Shown here: piece by piece, positions 1 to 10,294 of the stretch
Layout of the letters: every line of letters begins with the position of its first letter
How positions within the stretch are numbered: position 1 is the first letter of the stretch
Assembly: GCA_030834095.1 (NCBI GenBank)
Contig: JAURGA010000003.1
Location: forward strand, 1 to 64,000
Direction: 5' to 3'
Source of the DNA: Candidatus Nanopelagicales bacterium
GTDB lineage: Bacteria > Actinomycetota > Actinomycetes > Nanopelagicales > Nanopelagicaceae
DNA: 64,000 bases
Made by a program: the position numbers and the translations under genes
The notes under the pieces: model-generated
What the model saw: only the letters and a program-made list of their open reading frames with translations
What the model was told of the DNA's origin: nothing
Databases searched by the model: none

Positions 1-449
1 CTGAATTGGCAGTTGGGTATTCAACTTTGTATGGCGATGCTGTTGGGGGATATGCCCCAATCAAAGATTTATTTAAATCCGAAGTTTGGGCGCTTGCGAA
101 GTGGCGAAATAATCAGGCGAGAAAGAATGGCTACGCACCTCCGATTCCAGAGAATTCAATTATCAAAGAGCCAAGCGCTGAACTTCGCCCGGACCAGAAG
201 GACACCGATTCCTTGCCGGATTATCTGAAGCTCGATCAAATCCTGCATATTTATATTGATGAAGATTTAGGACTAGCGGGCATCTTGGCCGCGGGCTTTG
301 ATTTAGAACTTGCCACCAAGATTATTCGAATGGTCGATGCTGCCGAATATAAACGTCGCCAATACCCACCCGGAACCAAGATTTCCAAGCGCGCCTTTGG
401 TAAAGATCGAAGACTGCCAATTACTTCGGCCTGGCGCGAGCACAATTAA
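1..449 (+). CDS. nadE: NAD+ synthase, C-terminal part (truncated by window start)
   Basis: Protein VGYSTLYGDAVGGYAPIKDLFKSEVW...IPENSIIKEPSAELRPDQKDTDSLPDY resembles the C-terminal part of the NH3/Gln-dependent NAD synthetase domain. Confidence 0.9.
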   Translation, partial: ELAVGYSTLYGDAVGGYAPIKDLFKSEVWALAKWRNNQARKNGYAPPIPENSIIKEPSAELRPDQKDTDSLPDYLKLDQILHIYIDEDLGLAGILAAGFDLELATKIIRMVDAAEYKRRQYPPGTKISKRAFGKDRRLPITSAWREHN

Positions 450-506
450 CTTCCTGCAATCAACTAGCAATTAGACAACTCGCATTTAGTTATTTACACT
501 TTTCCC

Positions 507-621
507 AGGTCATGAGTTCCAGGTTTTAGCCCCGGCTTACTGGACGGCAACCCTCCACCACGGTGGGGTGCTCCGGGTGAAGACCAGGTCAGTTGCAAAT
601 TGCAATTGGCAAGCGTGGGTA
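507..621 (+). ncRNA. SAM-IV riboswitch
   Basis: GGTCATGAGTTCCAGGTTTTAGCCCCGGCTTACTGGACGGCAACCCTCCACCACGGTGGGGTGCTCCGGGTGAAGACCAGGTCAG...GGCAAGCGTGGGT matches the SAM-IV consensus known from actinobacteria; it lies directly upstream of metY-metX. Confidence 0.9.
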
Positions 622-664
622 ACGAGTAAAAAACGCTACCCCCTTAATTTCTGGGAGGTCTGTA

Positions 665-1984
665 ATGTCATTTTCATTAGATAAAGCTTCATTCGAGACT
701 CGCCAAATTCACTCTGGGCAAGTTCCCGATCCAACAACTGGTGCACGCGCACTTCCGATTTATCAGACAACTGCATATCAATTCCGCGATACCAAGCATG
801 CAGCAGATCTCTTTGGTCTAGCTGAACTTGGAAATATTTATACCCGCATCATGAATCCAACGCAGGATGCAGTTGAACAACGTATTGCTTCACTCGAAGG
901 CGGCGTCGCTGCCCTCCTGGTTGCATCAGGTTCTGCAGCTACTACATACGCAGTTCTAAACGTTGCTGAAGCTGGCGACCACATTGTCTCTTCACCAAGT
1001 CTTTATGGCGGAACTTATAACTTGTTCCACTACACACTTCCAAAGTTCGGTATCGAAGTAACCTTCGTCGAAAATCCGGACGACCCTGCTTCATGGCAAG
1101 CAGCGGTAAAGCCAAACACCAAGGCCTTCTTCGGCGAGACAATTGCTAATCCAAAGAACGATGTTCTGGATATCGAAACAGTTGCGAATATTGCTCATAA
1201 AAATGGCGTCCCACTAATCGTGGATAACACAGTGGCGACACCATATTTAATTCGTCCGATTGATTTTGGCGCAGATGTTGTAGTTCACTCAGCAACCAAA
1301 TTCCTGGCTGGTCACGGAAACTCAGTTGTCGGAGCGATTGTTGATGCCGGCAAGTTTGATTATGCCCAACACAAAGATCGCTTCCCAGGATTTAACGAAC
1401 CAGACCCTAGCTACCATGGTTTGGTTTATGCCCAAGCCCTTGGCGTTGGTTCGCCATTTGGCGCAAACCTTTCTTACATCTTCAAGATTCGCCTAACCCT
1501 GCTTCGCGACATGGGCGCTGCTGTCAGCCCATTTAACGCCTGGTTATTGGCGCAAGGACTTGAAACACTTTCACTACGTATGGAACGCCATGTTTCAAAT
1601 GCAAAGACTTTGGCGGCCTGGCTTGAGAAGCAACCACAAGTAGAGAAGGTCAACTACGCATCACTTCCATCTTCACCTTGGCACAAGTTGGCAACAAAGT
1701 ATGCGCCAACTGGTTCGGGCTCAGTTCTCTCCTTTGAAATCAAGGGTGGAATCGAAGCGGGTAAGAAGTTTGTCGAAGCGCTTAAGTTGCACTCACATGT
1801 TGCAAACATTGGTGATGTTCGTTCGCTGGTTATTCATCCAGCATCGACCACTCACTCACAACTGTCACCAGCAGAACAATTAACTGCAGGTGTTACCCCA
1901 GGTTTGATTCGCTTATCTGTTGGCATCGAAAACATCGAAGATATTAAAGCTGATATCACTGATGGTTTCGCCGCAGCTAAGTAA
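665..1984 (+). CDS. metY: O-acetylhomoserine aminocarboxypropyltransferase (sulfhydrylase)
   Basis: Cys/Met-metabolism PLP enzyme (FETRQIHSGQ...PLIVDNTVATPYLIRP...VVHSATKFLAGHGNSVVG); precedes metX. Confidence 0.95.
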   Translation: MSFSLDKASFETRQIHSGQVPDPTTGARALPIYQTTAYQFRDTKHAADLFGLAELGNIYTRIMNPTQDAVEQRIASLEGGVAALLVASGSAATTYAVLNVAEAGDHIVSSPSLYGGTYNLFHYTLPKFGIEVTFVENPDDPASWQAAVKPNTKAFFGETIANPKNDVLDIETVANIAHKNGVPLIVDNTVATPYLIRPIDFGADVVVHSATKFLAGHGNSVVGAIVDAGKFDYAQHKDRFPGFNEPDPSYHGLVYAQALGVGSPFGANLSYIFKIRLTLLRDMGAAVSPFNAWLLAQGLETLSLRMERHVSNAKTLAAWLEKQPQVEKVNYASLPSSPWHKLATKYAPTGSGSVLSFEIKGGIEAGKKFVEALKLHSHVANIGDVRSLVIHPASTTHSQLSPAEQLTAGVTPGLIRLSVGIENIEDIKADITDGFAAAK

Positions 1985-2005
1985 TTAATCTGCGAATCTA
2001 GAATC

Positions 2006-3115
2006 ATGGCATCTGAATGCAATTGTCATATCACTGGGGCGTGGCTTGAAACCCACGAACCCGGTGATCGGCAATTCTTAAAAATCGGTGATCTTGAACT
2101 TGAATCTGGCGAAAAACTTCTTGATACAACTATTGCTTATCAAAGTTGGGGCAAGCTAAACGCCGAGGGCAACAATGCAATTCTGGTCAACCATGCACTA
2201 ACTGGTTGGTCCGATGTTCCTGGTTGGTGGCCTTCGATGGTTGGCCCAGGTCTGCCACTTGATACTGATAAATATTTTGTGATCTGCCCAAATGTTATTG
2301 GCGGATGTCAGGGCAGCACCGGACCTTCATCACTTGCACCAGATGGAAGACGCTGGGGTTCTAGATTTCCAACAGTGACGATTCGGGACATGGTTGCCGC
2401 CGAGTTAGCACTGACTGATGCGCTTGGAATTTCGAATTATCTTCTGGCGGTTGGTCCATCACTTGGTGGAATGCGCGCACTTGAATGGGCGATCTCGCAT
2501 CCGACTCGCGTTAATGCAATCTGCACAATTGGTTCTTCGGCTGTAGCAACCGGCGATCAGATTGGCGCCTCTTCAATCCAGATCCGGGCTATTAAATCTG
2601 ACCCACATTTCAGCAATGGTGATTACTACGAGCAGAACCAAGGTCCAACCGAGGGTATGGGAATCGCTCGTCGAATTGCCCATTTAACTTATCGAACCGA
2701 GACCGAGATGGATGTCCGCTTTGGTCGCGAGCTTCAAGGCGATGACACCGGCCGATATGCAGTTGAATCTTATTTAGACCACCAAGCAAACAAATTGGCT
2801 AGGCGCTTTGATGCCAATACCTATATCGCTCTCACGGAAGCCATGAATTCTCATGATGTGGGCCGAGACCGCGGGGGAGTCGCTGAGGCGCTTTCTACGG
2901 TAAAGATTCCGGTCGTAGTAATTTCAATTGATTCGGATCGACTCTTCTGGCCACGTTTGCAGGAAGAGATTGTGGAATTAACGCCAACCGCCCTGCCTTT
3001 GGTGACGATTTCCTCGCCATTTGGCCACGACGGCTTCCTTATTGAGGTCGAATCAGTGGGAAGTGTGCTCCGAGATGCGCTCGCAATTGGGCTAAAGGGC
3101 AATTCCAGCAAATAA
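2006..3115 (+). CDS. metX: homoserine O-acetyltransferase
   Basis: Alpha/beta hydrolase with NALVNHALTGWSDV and VGPSLGGMRALEW nucleophile motif; GHDGFLIE near the C-terminus. Confidence 0.95.
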   Translation: MASECNCHITGAWLETHEPGDRQFLKIGDLELESGEKLLDTTIAYQSWGKLNAEGNNAILVNHALTGWSDVPGWWPSMVGPGLPLDTDKYFVICPNVIGGCQGSTGPSSLAPDGRRWGSRFPTVTIRDMVAAELALTDALGISNYLLAVGPSLGGMRALEWAISHPTRVNAICTIGSSAVATGDQIGASSIQIRAIKSDPHFSNGDYYEQNQGPTEGMGIARRIAHLTYRTETEMDVRFGRELQGDDTGRYAVESYLDHQANKLARRFDANTYIALTEAMNSHDVGRDRGGVAEALSTVKIPVVVISIDSDRLFWPRLQEEIVELTPTALPLVTISSPFGHDGFLIEVESVGSVLRDALAIGLKGNSSK

Positions 3116-3239
3116 AGGCAGAAATACTTGCAGGGGCCAAGCGTTTTGCGATGTGCATAAATGCCTGTGGACTATTTATAATATAGCCAAGCAAGTTTCG
3201 CTGGTCCGAAGAGAGGCCAGGCAAACCAAAGGATGAATT

Positions 3240-4715
3240 GTGGCTGGAATTCGTGCGCAAAAAAATGGCGCTAGTAGCAAGAAGACAGTGAAGAAAGCCG
3301 CAACCAAAAAAGTTGTTGCTAAAAAATCAGCTGTTAAGAAGACTGCGAAGAAAGCTGCACCAAAGAAGTCAATGAAAATTGTTAAGAAGTCAACGGGTCT
3401 GCACCGCTTTCCGACCAAAGCAGAGATTGAGGCCAGGAAATTAGCCGAAGAAAATAAGGGCGCAAAGAAATCAGCACCTGCTACTTCTGGCAAGAAATTA
3501 TTTCCAACCAAGGCCGAACTCGAAGCGAAGCGTCTTGCTGCTCTAGGCGCTAAACCAGTTGCCGAAGGTAAGCCAGGAAAGCCAATCGTTACAAAGATTG
3601 ATGGCGAAGAGGTCGAGTTAGAGGAAATTGAATTAGAAGATCTCGAAACACTAGTTGAAGAAGTTAAAGAGATTATTGAAGAGGAAAAAGAGAGTGAAAT
3701 TCGTGTTGTAAATGTCGCCGAAGAATCTCAGAACGAAGAGAACGCCTTTACTATCAAAGATTCTGAAGAAGATGACGCGCCAGTTCAGACCGTTCTAACT
3801 GCAGGTGCTACTGCTGACCCAGTAAAGGATTACCTAAAGCTGATAGGCCGCGTGCCACTACTTAATGCTGAAATGGAAGTTGATCTTTCGCTGCGCGTTG
3901 AAGCTGGTCTCTTTGCTGAAGAGATCATAAAGCACGAGAAGAAGATTGAGAAGAAATATAAGCGCGAGCTCGCGCAGTTGGTCCTTGATGGAAAGCGCGC
4001 AAAGAATCACTTGCTAGAAGCAAACCTTCGTCTTGTAGTTTCACTTGCAAAGCGTTACACCGGTCGTGGAATGCTGTTCTTGGATCTAATTCAAGAGGGA
4101 AACTTGGGTCTTATTCGTGCAGTTGAGAAGTTTGACTACACAAAGGGATACAAGTTCTCGACATATGCAACTTGGTGGATCCGCCAAGCGATTACTCGTG
4201 CGATGGCTGATCAAGCAAGAACAATTCGTATTCCGGTTCACATGGTTGAAGTCATTAACAAGCTTGCTCGTGTTCAACGACAGATGCTTCAAGATCTTGG
4301 CCGCGAACCGACTCCAGAAGAGCTAGCTAAAGAACTTGATATGACACCTGAAAAGGTTGTCGAAGTTCAGAAGTATGGTCGCGAACCGATCTCACTTCAC
4401 ACACCTCTTGGTGAAGAAGGCGATTCCGAGTTCGGAGATTTAATCGAAGACTCCGAAGCAATCGTTCCTGCTGATGCAGTTTCATTTACATTGCTTCAAG
4501 AACAACTTCATTCAGTTCTTGGAACGTTATCCGAGCGCGAAGCTGGGGTAGTGAAGATGCGCTTTGGCCTGACTGATGGCCAACCAAAAACGTTGGATGA
4601 AATCGGCAAGGTTTACAGCGTCACACGTGAGCGGATCCGCCAGATTGAATCTAAGACGATGTCAAAACTTCGCCATCCATCGCGTTCACAAGTCCTGCGC
4701 GATTATTTGGATTAA
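3240..4715 (+). CDS. rpoD: primary RNA polymerase sigma factor (SigA/HrdB-like)
   Basis: Sigma-70 regions 1.2-4 ([60 protein letters not shown]); Lys/Ala-rich N-terminus; GTG start. Confidence 0.96.
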   Translation: MAGIRAQKNGASSKKTVKKAATKKVVAKKSAVKKTAKKAAPKKSMKIVKKSTGLHRFPTKAEIEARKLAEENKGAKKSAPATSGKKLFPTKAELEAKRLAALGAKPVAEGKPGKPIVTKIDGEEVELEEIELEDLETLVEEVKEIIEEEKESEIRVVNVAEESQNEENAFTIKDSEEDDAPVQTVLTAGATADPVKDYLKLIGRVPLLNAEMEVDLSLRVEAGLFAEEIIKHEKKIEKKYKRELAQLVLDGKRAKNHLLEANLRLVVSLAKRYTGRGMLFLDLIQEGNLGLIRAVEKFDYTKGYKFSTYATWWIRQAITRAMADQARTIRIPVHMVEVINKLARVQRQMLQDLGREPTPEELAKELDMTPEKVVEVQKYGREPISLHTPLGEEGDSEFGDLIEDSEAIVPADAVSFTLLQEQLHSVLGTLSEREAGVVKMRFGLTDGQPKTLDEIGKVYSVTRERIRQIESKTMSKLRHPSRSQVLRDYLD

Positions 4716-4731
4716 GAGTTAAATAACTAAA

Positions 4732-4953
4732 TTAGTTATTGTTGGAAGAGACTGCGGTTAATTTCGCAGTTTCATCCTGAATTTCTTTTACAACAGGCTT
4801 TAGCTTTTCTGCATATTCTTTTGCGTGATGTCCGCAGAACAAGAGCACGCCACCATTAAGCATTACTGCACGAACATAAGCCTGGGCTCCGCAGCGATCG
4901 CAGCGATCGACAGCATTGAGCGGTGTGGTTTCGAGAATCAGTTGCTCGGTCAT
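4732..4953 (-). CDS. small zinc-ribbon-like actinobacterial protein (DUF7455 type)
   Basis: CDRCGAQAYVRAVMLNGGVLLFCGHHAKEY pattern; next to the sigma factor gene. Confidence 0.7.
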   Translation of the reverse strand: MTEQLILETTPLNAVDRCDRCGAQAYVRAVMLNGGVLLFCGHHAKEYAEKLKPVVKEIQDETAKLTAVSSNNN

Positions 4954-5143
4954 TTCGCTCCTTATGTTGAAGTAAGTTCTTGTTCTTGCTCTTGGTTAGG
5001 GGAACATCAAACCACGAATCGTTTATTCCCCGCTCGTTAAAATATCTATTTTTACGCTCGGGCGTGTCATAAATCGCAGATAATTTCCTGTAAATGCCCT
5101 GAATTTATATTTTCCTGCAAAGTGCCTGCAATCAACCGAGAAA

Positions 5144-7246
5144 TTGTGTGTCGACAAGATAACCTTCATCTCCGTGGCTACCGACGATCTTGCATCAACA
5201 ACAGACAATGGCTATAACGCCAAAGATCTCGCCGTATTAGAAGGCCTCGATGCAGTTCGCAAACGTCCCGGTATGTATATCGGAACAACCGATTCTCGCG
5301 GTCTCATGCACTGCCTCTGGGAAATTATTGATAACTCGGTAGATGAATCACTTGCTGGACATTGTAAAAATATTGAAATTAATTTGGAGTCCGACGGCTC
5401 GGTAGAAGTTCATGACGATGGTCGCGGAATCCCAGTTGATAAAGAGCCGAAGACTGGCCTCACTGGTATTGAAGTTGTTATGACCAAGTTGCACGCTGGT
5501 GGAAAATTTGGTGGCGGATCCTATGCCGCTTCTGGCGGATTGCACGGTGTTGGCGCTTCAGTTGTAAATGCTCTTGCATCCCGACTTGATGTCGAAGTAG
5601 ATCGCAACGGAAAAATTTATTGGATGTCATTCCAGCGCGGTAACGCAGGGATTTTCGATGGCGATGGACCAAAGGCACCATTTAATGAAAGTTCTGGCCT
5701 TCGCGTAATCGGAAAAGTAAGTGCCAAAGTTACTGGCACAAGAATTAAGTGGTGGGCAGATCGCCAAATTTTCCTAAAAGAGGCCGAACTTTCGATTGAA
5801 GAGATTTACGCTCGTGCACGCCAAACTTCTTACTTGGTTCCTGGACTCACGCTTATCGTCAATGACAATCGCACCAAGACAAAGACCACCGAGAAGTTCT
5901 TCCACAAAGGTGGAATCTCCGAATTCTGTTCCTTCCTTCGCCCTGATGATCCAATCGGAGAAGTTATTCGTTTAACCGGATCAGGTGAATACACCGAAAC
6001 AGTTCCAGTCTTTGATGAAAAAGGACACATGATGCCAACTGAAGTTAATCGCGAAATGGGCGTCGACATTGCGCTGCAATGGGGCAATGGTTATGACAAC
6101 ACTTTGTCTAGCTTTGTAAATATTATTTCAACACCCAAGGGCGGAACCCACGTCCAGGGCTTCGAACGCGCAATCACAAAAGCATTTAACGATGCACTTC
6201 GCGCGACCAAGACTTTGAAGAATAATGAGGCCGATGTAATCAAAGATGACGTTCTAGAAGGTCTTACATCTGTTGTAACAGTTCGTATGTCCGAACCACA
6301 ATTTGAAGGCCAGACCAAAGAAGTTTTGGGAACAGCAGCCGCGACCAAGATTGTTGCAGCAGTGGTGGCAGAAGAGATGAAGAAGTTCTTTGCTACAACA
6401 AAGCGAATTGATAAAGCCACCGGAAAAATGATTCTTGAGAAGGTTGCTGGCGCATCTAGAACTCGTATTTCTGCTCGTGCCCACAAAGACATTCAACGTC
6501 GCAAAAATGCCCTTGAAAGTTCATCGCTTCCAACAAAGCTTTCAGATTGCAGATCTGATGACACAGATCGCACCGAGCTTTACATCGTCGAGGGCGACTC
6601 TGCATTAGGCACTGCAAAGGCAGCACGTAATTCAGAATTCCAGGCCATCTTGCCGATTCGCGGAAAGATTTTGAACGTTCAGAAAGCTTCACTTTCACAG
6701 ATGCTCGAGAACAACGAGTGCGCATCAATTATTCAAGTAATCGGTGCTGGCTCTGGAAGATCTTTCACTCTCGAAGATGCCCGCTACGGCCGAATCATTC
6801 TGATGTCTGATGCTGACGTCGACGGCGCACATATTCGCTGCTTGCTTCTAACTTTGCTTTCACGTTATATGCGTCCACTAATTGAAGATGGTCGGGTCTT
6901 TGCCGCTATGCCTCCGCTACACCGCATCGAAGTTGTGGGCGGAAAGCGCGGAGAAGTTCATTACACATATTCAGATGATGAAATGAAGAAGATGACCGCA
7001 GATTTAACTAAAGCTGGCAAACGCTGGAAAGAACCAATTCAACGTTATAAAGGTTTGGGCGAGATGGATGCAGATCAACTTCGCGAGACCACAATGGACC
7101 CAGCACATCGCACCCTACGTAGAATCACAATGAAGGATGCAACCGCCGCAGAAGCGATGTTTGAACTGCTAATGGGCAATGAAGTTGCACCTCGTAAAGA
7201 ATTTATTTCTACTGCAGATATCGCTCGCGATCGGATTGATGCTTAA
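5144..7246 (+). CDS. parE: DNA topoisomerase IV subunit B (GyrB/ParE family)
   Basis: GHKL and TOPRIM motifs (VRKRPGMYIG, EGDSALGTAKAARNSEFQAILPIRGKILNV, LMSDADVDGAHI); true start may be the GTG near 5177. Confidence 0.92.
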   Translation: MCVDKITFISVATDDLASTTDNGYNAKDLAVLEGLDAVRKRPGMYIGTTDSRGLMHCLWEIIDNSVDESLAGHCKNIEINLESDGSVEVHDDGRGIPVDKEPKTGLTGIEVVMTKLHAGGKFGGGSYAASGGLHGVGASVVNALASRLDVEVDRNGKIYWMSFQRGNAGIFDGDGPKAPFNESSGLRVIGKVSAKVTGTRIKWWADRQIFLKEAELSIEEIYARARQTSYLVPGLTLIVNDNRTKTKTTEKFFHKGGISEFCSFLRPDDPIGEVIRLTGSGEYTETVPVFDEKGHMMPTEVNREMGVDIALQWGNGYDNTLSSFVNIISTPKGGTHVQGFERAITKAFNDALRATKTLKNNEADVIKDDVLEGLTSVVTVRMSEPQFEGQTKEVLGTAAATKIVAAVVAEEMKKFFATTKRIDKATGKMILEKVAGASRTRISARAHKDIQRRKNALESSSLPTKLSDCRSDDTDRTELYIVEGDSALGTAKAARNSEFQAILPIRGKILNVQKASLSQMLENNECASIIQVIGAGSGRSFTLEDARYGRIILMSDADVDGAHIRCLLLTLLSRYMRPLIEDGRVFAAMPPLHRIEVVGGKRGEVHYTYSDDEMKKMTADLTKAGKRWKEPIQRYKGLGEMDADQLRETTMDPAHRTLRRITMKDATAAEAMFELLMGNEVAPRKEFISTADIARDRIDA

Positions 7247-7251
7247 TCTCG

Positions 7252-7809
7252 TTACTTAGTTTCTTCAATTCTGGCTTTAACTATCGCTTGCAATAACTTC
7301 TCATCAACTTTCCAATCATTCGGAACGCTGATGGTCTTTTTCTTAACATCGAGATCCTTCATCTTTGGCCTAAATTGCTCCAAAACATCCTGGCTCCAGG
7401 GAGCGAATGAGATGTGGTTCTTAGCGGTAGAAAGGCCAAAAACATAGTGTTCACCAAGCTTTAGCATTGGCTGATTCCAGGCAATTACAAGTTCAAGGTT
7501 GGGAAATTTCGAGGTTATAGCTTTGAAAATCGCCCGAACCTTTGTGGCCTGCCGTGGATCTAAAGTTTTAAAGTATTGGGCAGGTGTTTCATATCGTTTG
7601 GCAGATACCGAGCCACGAGAATACATAACTAGGGCGTTGGCATGGGCTTGCGAGAAACCATAATTTTCGCGAAGGTGAGCTATCTGCTCTGGATATTTCT
7701 TGCCTTCAAGTTTGGCCATGACCTTGAACCAATATGACATCTTCTCGCCATACTTCTTTTCGATGGCAGGGAAGTGAGACTCGCGGCTTGAATCTTTTGG
7801 TGTTGCCAT
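7252..7809 (-). CDS. DUF4287/DUF1801-like domain protein
   Basis: Tandem domain arrangement: YWFKVMAKLEGKKYPEQIAHLRENYGFSQAHANALVMYSRG, then a YdhG-like C-terminal half. Confidence 0.7.
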   Translation of the reverse strand: MATPKDSSRESHFPAIEKKYGEKMSYWFKVMAKLEGKKYPEQIAHLRENYGFSQAHANALVMYSRGSVSAKRYETPAQYFKTLDPRQATKVRAIFKAITSKFPNLELVIAWNQPMLKLGEHYVFGLSTAKNHISFAPWSQDVLEQFRPKMKDLDVKKKTISVPNDWKVDEKLLQAIVKARIEETK

Positions 7810-7829
7810 GGCCGAAGTTTAAGCGATAT

Positions 7830-9326
7830 TTAAGCGATACGGGTACGGCGCGGTGTTGCAAAGTTCTTTGAAACTTCATCAAGCTCGAGCGAGACCTGGG
7901 CTTTGATAGCTTCTTCAGATGCAAGTAGCGCCTTTAGCTTTGTGACAATCGCCTTAAGGTCTTTCTGCTCTGTTTCTAGTTCTAGCTTGCTCAACTTAGT
8001 TAAGCGACGAAGTGGCATATCCAAAATATATGTGGCTTGTTCGTCCGATAACTTGTAAGCCTTTATAAGGGCAGCCTTTGCTTCCGGTGCATCTTGCGCG
8101 GCACGAATTAACTTAATTACCTTATCGATATCAATAATTGCTTTTAGAAGTCCATCAACTAAGTTCAAACGGCTCTCGGCCTTAGCCTTACGGAATTCAG
8201 ATCTGCGGCGAATTACTTCGATTCGGTGATCAATAAAGACTTGTAGAAGCTCTTTAAGTCCAAGGGTTAGTGGCTTTCCGCCAACAAGTGCCACGGCATT
8301 AACCGAGAATTGATCTTCCATCGGAGTTAACTTATAGAGATTTGCGAGAACATCTTCAGGTTCGAAACCATTCTTAAGTTCGACTACAACCTTGGTGCCT
8401 TGCTGGCCATCAGATAAATCTACGATGTCAGATATGCCCTGAATCTTCTTGGCTTTAACTAAGTCAGCAATCTTTTCAACGATCTTCTCGGGACCAATGT
8501 TGTAAGGAAGTTCAGTAATGACTAGACCTTGTTTTCTTGCAGTTACTTTCTCAATCGCAACAGTTGCGCGAACCTTGAATGAACCGCGGCCAGATTCGTA
8601 AGCCTCGACGAGACCTTCTTTGCCGACGATTTCGCCACCTGTTGGAAAATCCGGAGCAGGAACAAACTTCATCAGGGCTTTCAAAGTTGCCTTTGGGTTT
8701 TCGATCAAATGCTTTGTTGCAGCAATTACTTCACCTAAATTGTGAGGCGCCATATTTGTGGCCATACCTACGGCAATTCCAGTTGTGCCATTTACGAGCA
8801 AGTTTGGAAATGCTGCGGGGAGAACCTGTGGTTCTAATAATTGGCCGTCGTAGTTTGATCCAAAATCAACAGTATTTTCATCTGACTCATCAACCATCGC
8901 CATTGCTGCAGCAGCAAGACGAGATTCGGTGTAACGCATCGCAGCTGGGCCGGCATCGAGTGAACCAAAGTTTCCGTGACCATCAATTAGCGGAAGGCGC
9001 ATTGAGAAACTTTGTGCCATACGAACCATGGCATCGTAAATCGCACCATCGCCGTGCGGATGCAACTTACCCATAACTTCACCAACAGCTCGAGCACACT
9101 TAACATGGCCTTTATCTGGGCGAAGTCCCATATCTGACATCTGATGCAAGATGCGGCGTTGCACTGGTTTCAAACCATCACGAGCATCTGGAAGTGCGCG
9201 TGAGTAAATTACTGAATATGCATATTCGAGGAATGATTCTGACATCTCTTGCGAGACATCGATATCAATTATTCGGCCTGGGTTCTCACCTGGTTTAGGG
9301 AGAACGGCTTTAGGAGTTTTTGCCAT
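7830..9326 (-). CDS. parC: DNA topoisomerase IV subunit A, catalytic core only (no C-terminal beta-pinwheel)
   Basis: [40 protein letters not shown] (catalytic Tyr); ORF is 498 aa and stops after [11 protein letters not shown]. Confidence 0.93.
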   Translation of the reverse strand: MAKTPKAVLPKPGENPGRIIDIDVSQEMSESFLEYAYSVIYSRALPDARDGLKPVQRRILHQMSDMGLRPDKGHVKCARAVGEVMGKLHPHGDGAIYDAMVRMAQSFSMRLPLIDGHGNFGSLDAGPAAMRYTESRLAAAAMAMVDESDENTVDFGSNYDGQLLEPQVLPAAFPNLLVNGTTGIAVGMATNMAPHNLGEVIAATKHLIENPKATLKALMKFVPAPDFPTGGEIVGKEGLVEAYESGRGSFKVRATVAIEKVTARKQGLVITELPYNIGPEKIVEKIADLVKAKKIQGISDIVDLSDGQQGTKVVVELKNGFEPEDVLANLYKLTPMEDQFSVNAVALVGGKPLTLGLKELLQVFIDHRIEVIRRRSEFRKAKAESRLNLVDGLLKAIIDIDKVIKLIRAAQDAPEAKAALIKAYKLSDEQATYILDMPLRRLTKLSKLELETEQKDLKAIVTKLKALLASEEAIKAQVSLELDEVSKNFATPRRTRIA

Positions 9327-9386
9327 GGGGCGTATCTTGCCAATGAACTATCTATTTACTCGGTAGCGACTCGATTTACTTACGCA

Positions 9387-10280
9387 TCAAGTGCGATCAA
9401 TCGGCCTGGCTCCGACAAGTGCAACACATTTGGCCGCAAATTCAATTCCAGATTCCAGCGCATCCAATAATTCACCATTCTTCGCCCAGATTGAAATAAA
9501 TCCGGCAGCAAAGGCATCACCTGCGCCTGTTGTATTCACCACAGTTGTTTTCTTGGCTTCAACTTGAACCAATTGACCGCCTTGAGATTGTCCGAGCGCG
9601 CCATTTGAACCGCGTTTGATTGCAACAGTATTTACACTCTTAAGTAATTCACCAGCAGCCTCAATCGGATTTGTTTTACCGGTTAAGAAATGAGATTCCT
9701 CTTCATTCAAAATAATGCAATCCACAAACTTAAACCAGCCATTTGCGGCTTCGACTCCGACTTCCATCAAAACTCCAACAGTTGCCGGATCTAAAATTAT
9801 TGGAAGATTTGCACCTTTTATTTTTGAAATAATCTCAAGAACGCCCGCGCGCGATTGTGGATTTATTAGGGAATAAGCCGAGAGATAAACGGCGCTAAAT
9901 TGCCCTAGATCTGGCAGATCACTTAAACCAAGCCCAGCATTTGCTCCGGAATCCGGAAACATGGTTCGCTCGCCTTCAGCCCCAACGATTACTACGACGA
10001 CACCAGTATTCATATTTGGAATTAAATTATTTGAATGCTCAACACCGTAGGAATCAAGTTCGGCGAGCAGAGTTTGTCCTGCCGAATCAGATCCGACTCG
10101 AGTCACTAAATAGGCGGGGGTTTTATTGTAAGAAAGCCAAGATGCCACATTCGCAGCAGCGCCTCCGCCTTGAGTTGAAATCTTTGCTCGGGTTTCTAGC
10201 CCTTCGACTATTGGTCGATTAAGTAAAACAGTCACATCCAACATCATGTCGCCGATACATAAGATTTTTTGATCAGCCAT
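9387..10280 (-). CDS. psuK: PfkB-family kinase, probable pseudouridine kinase
   Basis: PfkB motifs (GGGAAANVASWLS, NTTGAGDAFAAGF); directly downstream of psuG on the same strand. Confidence 0.8.
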   Translation of the reverse strand: MADQKILCIGDMMLDVTVLLNRPIVEGLETRAKISTQGGGAAANVASWLSYNKTPAYLVTRVGSDSAGQTLLAELDSYGVEHSNNLIPNMNTGVVVVIVGAEGERTMFPDSGANAGLGLSDLPDLGQFSAVYLSAYSLINPQSRAGVLEIISKIKGANLPIILDPATVGVLMEVGVEAANGWFKFVDCIILNEEESHFLTGKTNPIEAAGELLKSVNTVAIKRGSNGALGQSQGGQLVQVEAKKTTVVNTTGAGDAFAAGFISIWAKNGELLDALESGIEFAAKCVALVGARPIDRT

Positions 10281-10294
10281 GTTGGATAACTTAT

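Noticed and set aside
4722-4740. Near-perfect AT-rich palindrome AATAACTAA-A-TTAGTTATT between convergent rpoD and the DUF7455-type gene
   Set aside because: Has no GC stem or adequate loop for an intrinsic terminator; may be a weak bidirectional 3' end, but chance in AT-rich DNA cannot be excluded.
6091-6728. Minus-strand ORFs (133, 80, 90 aa) inside parE
   Set aside because: Antisense shadows of conserved topoisomerase sequence.
8579-9076. 165-aa plus-strand ORF antisense to parC
   Set aside because: Lies wholly inside the well-supported parC gene, has low-complexity composition typical of antisense shadows and no recognisable domain.
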